Shown: piece after piece, positions 1 through 6,817 of the stretch
Layout: each line of letters begins with the position of its first letter
Numbering within the stretch: the stretch's first letter is position 1
DNA from: Acidobacteriota bacterium
GTDB lineage: Bacteria > Acidobacteriota > Terriglobia > Terriglobales > Acidobacteriaceae
NCBI GenBank assembly: GCA_021804655.1
Contig: JAJZHE010000008.1
Span: 1-40,566, forward strand
Direction: 5' to 3'
DNA: 40,566 bases
Position numbers and translations under genes: made by a program
Notes under the pieces: generated by a model
The model's input: the letters and a program-made list of their open reading frames with translations, nothing else
Database searches by the model: none
What the model was told of the DNA's origin: nothing

Positions 1-2
1 TT

Positions 3-98
3 CCGATCTTGCTCTTTCACCTGTATCACTCTGGATATGTGAGCTGGAAGTACGCCAAGGCGTGGGAAGCCAGTCGCGGAGAATCGTCCAAGCGCTGA
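3..98 (+). CDS. C-terminal end of an unidentified protein (5' part outside the window)
   Basis: A frame open from the left edge ends at TGA 96-98 and gives about 31 residues, ending in GYVSWKYAKAWEASRG and a short Ser/Lys/Arg tail. The run of aromatic and basic residues looks like real coding sequence, and the codon use matches the neighbours. I do not recognise the family from so short a piece. It is followed by a 73-base gap and then the LacI-type gene on the same strand. Confidence 0.45.
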   Translation, partial: PILLFHLYHSGYVSWKYAKAWEASRGESSKR

Positions 99-171
99 GG
101 GGCAGAGGAAAACGCGCCGAAAACGAGAAAACTCCTATCTTGTTTGTAGCGGAATCTGCTAAACATTTGGA

Positions 172-1242
172 ATGCCAAGAATCAAGAGCGATCCGAAATC
201 CGGACACGTGAACCTGAAGGCGCTGGCCGAGCACCTGGAACTCTCGCAGACGACGGTTTCGCTGGTGCTGAACGATTCTCCATCGGCGAAGTCGATTCCG
301 CAGGAGACGCGGAAGCGCGTGATGGAAGCGGCGCAGAAGCTGAATTATCGGCCGAACTATTTTGCGCGCTCGCTGCGACAGAATCGGAGCATGAGTGTGG
401 GTGTGCTGGCTCCTGACCTGAGCGAAGGCTATTTTACGCGGGTGATGAGCGGTGTGGTGGCGGAGTTGACGGCAGCGCAGTACTTCTACTTTACGGCTTG
501 CCACGACTGGCGTCCGGAGCTGATTGCCGAGTATCCGCGGCTGTTTCTGGAGCGGGCTGTGGATGGAATTCTGCTGCTGAATACGCCGGTGGAGTTTGAG
601 GTTTCGCTGCCGATTGTGGCGATCTCGGCGCATGAGTCAAAGCCGAATGTGACGAACGTGTTGCTGGATCATGAGCGCGCGGTGTTTCTGGCGCTGGAGC
701 ACCTGTATTCGCTGGGACATCGCAAAATTGCGTTCATGCGCGGGCCAAAGGCGATTCCCGACTCGGAATATCGGTGGGAGGGGATTCAAAAGGCCGCACG
801 GACGCTGGGATTGAAGCTGGACCCGGCATTGATGACGCGCATCGACGCCACGGGGTGGAAGATGAAGTCGGGATTGCATCCGATGTCGCCGGAGATTGGC
901 TACGAACCGATGCATCAGTTGCTGGAAAGGACGCGGGACTTTACGGCCGTCTTCTGCTTCAACGATATTGCCGCGATTGGCGCCAGCCGCGCGCTTTCTG
1001 AGGCCGGGTTGAAGGTGCCGACGGATGTTTCAGTGGTGGGATTTGACGATATTCAGTCGGCGGCATTTTTTACACCGAGCCTGACGACGGTGCGGCAGCC
1101 GCTGCAGGAGATGGGCAGGCGCGGGGCGCGTCTGCTGCTGGACCGGATTGCGAATCCCAAGGGCGACTACGCGGCGGCGGTGGTGATGCAGCCGGAGTTG
1201 GTGGTGCGGGAGTCGACCGGGCCGACGCAAGCAGGAGCATAA
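172..1242 (+). CDS. LacI-family transcriptional regulator
   Basis: A 356-residue protein of normal LacI/GalR length. Residues 12-60 form the N-terminal helix-turn-helix and hinge helix (VNLKALAEHLELSQTTVS, then NYRPNYFARSLR). The remainder is a periplasmic-binding-protein-like sugar-sensing core, with the family motifs GHRKIAFMRGP and FCFNDIAAIGASRAL and the closing VVGFDDI and TTVRQP segments. LacI proteins are DNA-binding repressors or activators that respond to small ligands, mostly sugars. The ligand and target operon cannot be read here: the next gene is bioY, not a sugar gene, so the regulator probably acts elsewhere. The ATG at 172 has only a weak ribosome site, but the HTH begins soon after it, so a later start is unlikely. 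Confidence 0.9.
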   Translation: MPRIKSDPKSGHVNLKALAEHLELSQTTVSLVLNDSPSAKSIPQETRKRVMEAAQKLNYRPNYFARSLRQNRSMSVGVLAPDLSEGYFTRVMSGVVAELTAAQYFYFTACHDWRPELIAEYPRLFLERAVDGILLLNTPVEFEVSLPIVAISAHESKPNVTNVLLDHERAVFLALEHLYSLGHRKIAFMRGPKAIPDSEYRWEGIQKAARTLGLKLDPALMTRIDATGWKMKSGLHPMSPEIGYEPMHQLLERTRDFTAVFCFNDIAAIGASRALSEAGLKVPTDVSVVGFDDIQSAAFFTPSLTTVRQPLQEMGRRGARLLLDRIANPKGDYAAAVVMQPELVVRESTGPTQAGA

Positions 1243-1339
1243 CGGCGTCATTGTGCGGAGTGATGCTCTGATATTCTTTAGGGAAGCCCTGCGGATGCAC
1301 AGCGGGGGAAATTCGGGGACAGAAAGCGGAGAACAAGCG

Positions 1340-1921
1340 ATGCGGCAAGCAATGAGAACATCTGCCGAAGCAATGCCGGTGATGGACGAGCGAGTGCGTA
1401 AAGGCGCAGTGGTCGCTTCAGCAACGCTGCTGATTGCAGCCTGCGCGCACATTGCGTTTCCGCTGTGGTTTACGCCGGTGCCGGTGACGCTGCAACCGTT
1501 TGCAGTGCTGCTGCTGGGCTTGTTGATGACGCCTGGAATGGCGGCGACGACGATGGCGCTCTATCTGGCGGAAGGCGCGCTGGGGTTGCCGGTGTTTACG
1601 CCGCATGGGCTGGGCGGAGCGGCGCAGTTGATGGGGCCGACGGGCGGCTATCTGATGAGCTATCCGGTGGTGGCACCGCTGGTTTCCTGGCTGTGGCGGC
1701 AAGGCTCACGCGGGTTTGCGCGCACGCTGGCGATTACGACAGGCGGAAGCCTGATCACGCTGGCGCTGGGAGCGATTTGGCTGGAGATGCTGACCCACGC
1801 AAGCGCCCGCCTGCTGATGGGAAGCGCGATTGTGCCTTTCCTTCCGGGCGACGCGGTGAAAGTGTTGGCCGCAGCGGCGATGGCCAGTTCGTGGATGCGC
1901 ATTCGGTCGAACCCGAAGTGA
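1340..1921 (+). CDS. bioY: Biotin transporter BioY (ECF S component)
   Basis: A 193-residue, very hydrophobic protein with about six membrane segments. It matches BioY through LWFTPVPVTLQPFAVLLLGLL, the GALGLPVF segment, GPTGGYLMSYP in mid protein, and FLPGDAVKV near the C-terminus. BioY is the substrate-binding membrane subunit that takes up biotin, alone or with an energy-coupling EcfA/EcfT module. No ecfA or ecfT is nearby, so it works alone or with a module encoded elsewhere. The frame is open from 1253, but ATG 1340 is preferred because a purine-rich site (GCGGAG) precedes it and the upstream residues are not conserved-looking. No BirA operator was recognised. Confidence 0.88.
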   Translation: MRQAMRTSAEAMPVMDERVRKGAVVASATLLIAACAHIAFPLWFTPVPVTLQPFAVLLLGLLMTPGMAATTMALYLAEGALGLPVFTPHGLGGAAQLMGPTGGYLMSYPVVAPLVSWLWRQGSRGFARTLAITTGGSLITLALGAIWLEMLTHASARLLMGSAIVPFLPGDAVKVLAAAAMASSWMRIRSNPK

Positions 1922-1980
1922 ACTCCAACGCATCGAAATGAAGGAATACGGCCGAATGCTTTCGGCTGAGGAGGTTGGTT

Positions 1981-2859
1981 GTGGCTTTGAGTGAGATGGG
2001 GACTGAGGCGGAAGTGGTGGAAAAACAAAGAACGATTTCAATTGCGCACAGTCCGGACTCCGACGATGCGTTCATGTTTTATGGGCTGGCCACGAACAAG
2101 GTGCGCGTGCCGGGATACAAGTTTGAGCACACTCTCTGCGACATTGAGAAGCTGAACCGACGGGCGATGGAAGAGGTCTTCTTCGATGTGACGGCGGTGT
2201 CGTTCCATGCGTATCCGTACATCCAGGAGAACTATGCGCTGATGGGCTGCGGCGGCAGCGTGGGGGAAGGCTACGGACCCATGATTGTGGCCAGCCGCAA
2301 GCTGACGCTGGATGATCTGAAGCGCGTGAAGGTGGCGGTTCCCGGAACGCTGACGACGGCGTATCTGACGCTGAAGATCTTCAATCCGGAGATTCAGACG
2401 GAGGTGGTGCCGTTTGATCGGATTATTCCGGAGATTCAGGCAGGGCGATTCGATGCGGGGCTGATTATTCACGAAGGACAACTGACGTATGCCAGCAATG
2501 GGCTGACGAAGATCATCGACCTGGGCGTGTGGTGGCGCGAGCTGACGGGACTGGTGCTGCCGCTGGGTGGAAATGCAATTCGCCGCAGCCTGGGCGCCGA
2601 TGTGATGCGGACGGTGACGCAGGCGCTGCGCGAGAGCATCCAGCATGGGCTGGACAATCGCGAGCAGGGGTTGGAGTATGCGATGCAGTTTGCGCGCGAC
2701 CTGGATGCGAATCTGGCGAATCGGTTTGTGAGCATGTATGTGAACGAGCGGACGCTGAGCTATGGCGAGGATGGACGTCTCGCGATTCGCAAGCTGTTGG
2801 AAGTGGGCCACGAACGTGGAATTATTCCGATTGCTCCGCGTGTGGACTTCATCGACTGA
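1981..2859 (+). CDS. mqnD: 1,4-dihydroxy-6-naphthoate synthase MqnD
   Basis: A 292-residue protein with the MqnD hallmark near the N-terminus (IAHSPDSDDAFMFYGL), then FDVTAVSFHAYPYI, GCGGSVGEGYGP, the VPGTLTTAYLTLKIF segment and FDAGLIIHEGQLTY. MqnD converts cyclic de-hypoxanthine futalosine to 1,4-dihydroxy-6-naphthoate, a cytoplasmic step of the futalosine (Mqn) menaquinone route. The fold is a type 2 periplasmic-binding-protein-like two-lobe enzyme. GTG 1981 is chosen because a perfect AGGAGG (1969-1974) lies six bases upstream; an in-frame TTG at 1975 would abut that site. No other mqn gene is in the window. A strong terminator follows. Confidence 0.92.
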   Translation: MALSEMGTEAEVVEKQRTISIAHSPDSDDAFMFYGLATNKVRVPGYKFEHTLCDIEKLNRRAMEEVFFDVTAVSFHAYPYIQENYALMGCGGSVGEGYGPMIVASRKLTLDDLKRVKVAVPGTLTTAYLTLKIFNPEIQTEVVPFDRIIPEIQAGRFDAGLIIHEGQLTYASNGLTKIIDLGVWWRELTGLVLPLGGNAIRRSLGADVMRTVTQALRESIQHGLDNREQGLEYAMQFARDLDANLANRFVSMYVNERTLSYGEDGRLAIRKLLEVGHERGIIPIAPRVDFID

Positions 2860-2880
2860 GGCCAGGCAGAAGATATGGAA

Positions 2881-2917
2881 GCAGGGCAGCCACATCGGCT
2901 GCCCTGTTGCATTTTGC
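2881..2917 (+). terminator. Rho-independent terminator after mqnD
   Basis: The arms CAGGGCAGCC (2882-2891) and GGCTGCCCTG (2897-2906) pair perfectly over ten bases around a five-base ACATC loop. They are followed by TTGCATTTT. The position, 22 bases after the mqnD stop codon, fits an intrinsic terminator. It separates mqnD from the GGDEF gene downstream, which therefore needs its own promoter. Confidence 0.85.
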
Positions 2918-2957
2918 GACAAAGAGTGGCGATGGCTACCGAGAGATAAGAAAAGAT

Positions 2958-2984
2958 TAAGGGAATTCTTAGAACGACCGATAA
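2958..2984 (+). promoter_or_regulatory. Candidate sigma-28 promoter of the GDDEF gene
   Basis: TAAGGGAA (2958-2965), an 11-base spacer and ACCGATAA (2977-2984) resemble the FliA consensus TAAAGTTT-N11-GCCGATAA. The -10 box matches 7 of 8 positions, and the TAA core of the -35 box is at the correct distance. The start codon is 20 bases downstream, with GGAGG at 2994-2998, so the leader would be only about 12 bases. It lies after the mqnD terminator. The -35 match is partial, so this is the weakest of four such sites in the window. Confidence 0.45.
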
Positions 2985-3003
2985 GCGTGGTGCGGAGGAT
3001 TGT

Positions 3004-4005
3004 ATGCCGGAGAAACCACGATATCAGGTACTGGTGTTGAGCGAAGATGCAGCGCTTCAGGAGAGATTGCGACTGGCGTTGCAATTGCAGGAAGTGAACC
3101 TGGAGACGGCACAGGATGCGACGGAGTTGCTGAATTTGGTGCAGAAGTTACGGGTTGGATCGGTGATCCTGCTGGATGGCGCGGTGCGAGCGGTGGAAAG
3201 CGGACAACTGCTGGCAGCGTTGCAGGAGGCAGGGACGGGACAACGCTGCGCAGTGGGAGTGATCAGCGCTCCTGTGACAGGCGAGGACGAACAGGACGAG
3301 GCTGCGGCGCTGTGGAGCCGACGGCTGCGCGATGGCGTGATGGACGACATCCTGCCGCGAGAAACATCGCGGCAGCAGTGGTCGCTGCGCTTGAGCGCTC
3401 TGCGGCGTATTCACCTGTTGCGCAGCGAGCTGGCGCATCTGCGCGATTGTTCTTTGGCGCAGTCTGAACGCGACCGGCTGACGGGCACGATGAACCGCGA
3501 CGCGATTCTTTCGATTCTGTTTCGTGAGACGGATCGAGTGCAGCGGTTGAATCAGGGGCTGTGCGTGATTCTGTTGGATATTGACGACTTTGGGCACTGG
3601 AATGCGGAGCTTGGCATTGAGGCGTGTGACGATCTGCTGCGCAGGATAGCCCAGCGGATTCAGTCGCTGCTGCGCAGCTATGACATGCTGGGTCGGATGG
3701 GCGACGATGAGTTTCTGCTTGCGTTGCCTGGGTGCAGCAACGTGAATGCGGTGCTGTTGGCGGAACGGCTGCGCACGGATATCTTCGACGTTCCGTTTGA
3801 AGTGGGCGGGAGAAGCATTCGCCTGAGCGCATGTTTTGCGGTTGCCGAGAGCAAGGGTCGGTCGCCGGTGGTGGTGCTGCGCGATGCCGAGCAGGCGCTT
3901 CAGGAGGCTCGACTGCGCGGGCCGGATCACATTCGCAGCGCGAGCAAAAACACCTATGGCTGGGATACCGAGTTTACCGTTGATGCGCGTGTGCTTCCCG
4001 CTTAA
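3004..4005 (+). CDS. Receiver-like plus degenerate GGDEF protein (probably not a cyclase)
   Basis: A 333-residue cytoplasmic protein. Residues 7-130 resemble a response-regulator receiver: acidic pair E14-D15 and candidate phosphoacceptor D58 in VILLDG, but the usual C-terminal lysine is not evident. Residues 155-315 are a GGDEF domain. The signature reads GDDEF (233-237) instead of GGDEF, and the substrate-binding stretch reads FGHWNAELGIEACD where active cyclases have a FKxxND-YGHxxGD pattern. The first metal-binding aspartate (LLDIDDF) remains. An RxxD inhibitory site (RSYD) sits exactly five residues before the signature. In GGDEF proteins this combination often means lost diguanylate cyclase activity with retained c-di-GMP binding. 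ATG 3004 follows GGAGG at 2994-2998. The stop codon lies inside the left arm of an inverted repeat. Confidence 0.85.
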   Translation: MPEKPRYQVLVLSEDAALQERLRLALQLQEVNLETAQDATELLNLVQKLRVGSVILLDGAVRAVESGQLLAALQEAGTGQRCAVGVISAPVTGEDEQDEAAALWSRRLRDGVMDDILPRETSRQQWSLRLSALRRIHLLRSELAHLRDCSLAQSERDRLTGTMNRDAILSILFRETDRVQRLNQGLCVILLDIDDFGHWNAELGIEACDDLLRRIAQRIQSLLRSYDMLGRMGDDEFLLALPGCSNVNAVLLAERLRTDIFDVPFEVGGRSIRLSACFAVAESKGRSPVVVLRDAEQALQEARLRGPDHIRSASKNTYGWDTEFTVDARVLPA

Positions 4006-4120
4006 AGCGTGTTTCATATATACCCCGGTGACTTCGTCGCGGTTCGTCAGCCCCGCGTTGATCGCGGGTCTGATACGGGCGGCTTCAGAGTTTCGTTGAT
4101 TGATGAAACACGCTTAAAGC
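4000..4120 (+). repeat. 121-bp element bounded by 18-bp inverted repeats
   Basis: The left arm 4000-4017 (GCTTAAAGCGTGTTTCAT) and the reverse complement of the right arm 4103-4120 agree at 17 of 18 bases. Between them is a non-coding 85-base core with its own hairpin, CCCGCG-TTGAT-CGCGGG (4052-4068). The left arm contains the TAA stop of the GDDEF gene. No target-site duplication is visible. A second short hairpin (TCCCGC-GTT-GCGGGA, 4146-4160) follows. The layout fits a miniature inverted-repeat element or a large palindromic intergenic unit; a terminator role is possible but there is no T-run. Confidence 0.6.
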
Positions 4121-4260
4121 AACGGGATGGGGAGATGCGGATGTATCCCGCGTTGCGGGAAGAGCATGAATCGATTGGCTGCGTCGGCGTATCTTAAAGT
4201 CGGATGTACATTTCAGGCGAAGCAGGTTGCCGGAAAAAACAACCGACGGGAGGATGCGAG

Positions 4261-4485
4261 ATGGCGGAAGTGAATCTGATTGTGGAAGGTATGCATTGCG
4301 GATCGTGCGTGCGTCGCGTAACCCAGACGATCAGCGGCGCGGGGCCGTTTCGCGTGGAAGAAGTGCGCGTGGGTGTGGCGCGATTTGCAGCCGACGACGC
4401 GCAGGCAGCGGCTGAGCAGGTGATTGCAGCGCTGGCAAAGGCTGGATTCCCGGCCCACTCTGTTGCAGCGCACTCGGCGGCGTGA
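4261..4485 (+). CDS. copZ: Heavy-metal-associated (CopZ-like) copper chaperone
   Basis: A 74-residue single HMA-domain protein. The metal-binding loop GMHCGSC lies near residues 10-16, followed by the beta-alpha-beta pattern of the fold. Proteins of this size carry Cu(I) in the cytoplasm and hand it to a P-type ATPase. It stands seven bases before copA on the same strand, which supports that partnership. ATG 4261 is selected over an upstream in-frame ATG at 4204 because GGGAGG (4248-4253) is spaced seven bases from it and the HMA fold starts immediately. No CueR- or CsoR-type operator was recognised. Confidence 0.85.
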   Translation: MAEVNLIVEGMHCGSCVRRVTQTISGAGPFRVEEVRVGVARFAADDAQAAAEQVIAALAKAGFPAHSVAAHSAA

Positions 4486-4492
4486 GGCCAGG

Positions 4493-6796
4493 ATGCCGCA
4501 TACTGGACAAAATGGTGACGGCGCAGGAACGGAAATAGCTGCGCTGGAAGCGGTGACGCTGCCGGTGCTGGGCATGAGCTGCGCGGCCTGTCAGCGTCAT
4601 GTGGAGGGCGCGCTGCGTGCAGTGCATGGCGTGAGCGAGGCGCATGTGGATCTGATGCGTCATCGCGCGCAGATTCGATTTGATGGCGGACGCACAAGCG
4701 TTGCGGCGCTGGTGAATGCTGTGAAGGCGTCCGGGTATGATGCGGTGGCTCCGCGCAAGGCAGGCGAGACGACAGCGCAGGAAAAAGACTCCGGTGCAAG
4801 CAGAAGTCTGGCGTGGAAAGCAGCGGTGACGATTGTCGCGGGCGTGATTGCCATGGCAGCGCCGATGATTGCGCCGATGTTTGCGCCGATGGCGAGCAGT
4901 CAGACGGGTATGCGTGGCGGCGCGGATGGGCTGACGCTTGCGCTGCTTGCGATGACCGGTGTGGTGACGGCGTGGGCGGGAGCGTCGATCTATCGCAGCG
5001 CGTGGAAAGCGCTGCTGCACGGCGAGACGAATATGAATACGCTGGTGGCGCTGGGGACTGGCGTCGCGTTTGCGGATTCAGCGTGGACGGTGGCGCATCC
5101 GGCGACGCAGGGCGCGGTGTACTTTGACTCGGTGCTGCTGATTGTGGGTTTTCTGATTCTGGGCAAATGGCTGGAGGCACGGGCAAAAGTCCGCGCGCTG
5201 GCAGCAGTGGATGCGCTGGCGCAGTTGCAGCCGCAGGAGGCGCGCATTCGCGAAGAGGACGCGGAGAATGCGCAGGAGCGAATGGTGCCTTTGGACGCGG
5301 TGCATACGGGCGATCTGGTGGTTGTGCTGGCTGGAGAACGCATTCCTGTGGACGCGACGATTGTGAAGGGCACGACGACGGTGGATGAGTCGATGCTGAC
5401 GGGCGAGTCCTTGCCTGTGGTGCGGACGGTGGGCGAACGTGTGCTGGCCGGCAGCCTGAACTATGATGGTGCGATTCTGTGCCGCGCCGAAGAGGTGGGC
5501 GCGGAGACAACACTGGCGCAGATTGCGCGGCTGGTGGAGCAGGCACAAGGGTCGCGTGCGCCGATGCAGCGGTTGGCGGACAGGGTGAGTGCGGTGTTTG
5601 TGCCGGTGGTGCTGGTGGTGGCGGCGCTGACCTTTGTGGGTTGGCTGGCGACGACGCACGATGCGGCGCTGGCGGTGGAGAGCATGGTCTCGGTGCTGGT
5701 GATTGCCTGCCCGTGCGCGATGGGGCTGGCGGTGCCGGCGGCGTTGACGGTAGCGATTGGACGAGGCGCGCATTTTGGCGTACTGATCAAAGGCGGCGAA
5801 GCTCTGGAGCGACTGACGACGCTGGATACGATGGTGCTGGACAAGACCGGAACCGTGACGGCGGGCAAACCTTCGCTGACGCGCGTGGTGGCCCTGACGG
5901 AATGGAGCGAGGCTGCGGTGCTGAGTCTGGCGGCGGCGATGGAAGAGCGATCTGCGCATCCACTGGCGCATGCTGTGCTGGAGGCGGCGCGCGAACGCGG
6001 GTTGACGTGGACGACGGCTGAAGACGTGATGACGCAGGGCGGGAGGGGGTTGAGCGGGACGGTGGGCGGCAGGCAGATGCTGCTGGGCAATCGTGCGCTG
6101 CTGGAGGAAGAAGCTGTGCGCTGGCCGGAAGAGCCGCGCGAGACGACCACGGCGGAAAGCGGCGTGACGCGCGTGTGGCTGGCGGTGAATGGCAGCGCGG
6201 CGGGATTTCTGGAGATGCGCGATGAGCTGCGTACAACTGCGAAAGCGGCGATGGGTGCGCTGCGGGCGATGGGGTTGCACGTGGCCATGCTGACGGGCGA
6301 CAGTGCGGCGGCGACAGCACCCGTGGCGGCGGCGCTGCAGATCGATGAGGTGGCCGCAGGACTGATGCCCGTCGACAAGCTGGAGCGGATTCGCGCGATG
6401 CAGGCGGCGGGCAGGCGCGTGGGGATGGTGGGCGACGGAATCAATGATGCCGCGGCACTGGCGCAGGCCGAGGCCGGGTTTGCTATGGGTGCCGGAGCAG
6501 CGCTGGCGCAGGAGGCGGGCGACGTGTTGCTGCTGAGCAGCGATCCGGGCGGCGTGGTGACGGCGATTGCACTGGCGCGCGCGACGGTGAAGGTGATGCG
6601 ACAGAATCTGGCGTGGGCCGCGGGATACAACGTGCTGGGGATTCCGCTGGCGGCGGGTGTGCTGTATCCGGTGCTGCATCTGACGCTGGCGCCGTGGATG
6701 GCGGCGGCGGCAATGGCTTGCAGTTCGGTGAGCGTGCTGGCCAACAGCCTGCGGCTGCGAAGCTGGCAATCCGAGGAGATGCGGCAGGCGCGATAG
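4493..6796 (+). CDS. copA: Copper-exporting P1B-type ATPase CopA
   Basis: A 767-residue inner-membrane P-type ATPase. In order: one N-terminal HMA domain (GMSCAACQRHVE, about 27-40); membrane helices from about 105; the actuator motif TGES near 302; the transmembrane metal site CPC at 406-408 (CPCAMGLAVP, where most CopA proteins read CPCALGLATP); the phosphorylated aspartate D450 in DKTGT; the HP pair at 489-490 of the nucleotide domain; and GDGINDAAAL from 647. The CPC site predicts Cu(I) or Ag(I) export. ATG 4493, with AGG just upstream, gives the usual length; the longer frame from 4424 would overlap copZ. The last helices end near the C-terminus with no second HMA domain. Confidence 0.93.
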   Translation: MPHTGQNGDGAGTEIAALEAVTLPVLGMSCAACQRHVEGALRAVHGVSEAHVDLMRHRAQIRFDGGRTSVAALVNAVKASGYDAVAPRKAGETTAQEKDSGASRSLAWKAAVTIVAGVIAMAAPMIAPMFAPMASSQTGMRGGADGLTLALLAMTGVVTAWAGASIYRSAWKALLHGETNMNTLVALGTGVAFADSAWTVAHPATQGAVYFDSVLLIVGFLILGKWLEARAKVRALAAVDALAQLQPQEARIREEDAENAQERMVPLDAVHTGDLVVVLAGERIPVDATIVKGTTTVDESMLTGESLPVVRTVGERVLAGSLNYDGAILCRAEEVGAETTLAQIARLVEQAQGSRAPMQRLADRVSAVFVPVVLVVAALTFVGWLATTHDAALAVESMVSVLVIACPCAMGLAVPAALTVAIGRGAHFGVLIKGGEALERLTTLDTMVLDKTGTVTAGKPSLTRVVALTEWSEAAVLSLAAAMEERSAHPLAHAVLEAARERGLTWTTAEDVMTQGGRGLSGTVGGRQMLLGNRALLEEEAVRWPEEPRETTTAESGVTRVWLAVNGSAAGFLEMRDELRTTAKAAMGALRAMGLHVAMLTGDSAAATAPVAAALQIDEVAAGLMPVDKLERIRAMQAAGRRVGMVGDGINDAAALAQAEAGFAMGAGAALAQEAGDVLLLSSDPGGVVTAIALARATVKVMRQNLAWAAGYNVLGIPLAAGVLYPVLHLTLAPWMAAAAMACSSVSVLANSLRLRSWQSEEMRQAR

Positions 6797-6817
6797 ACTG
6801 ATGGCAGGCTGAATCCT

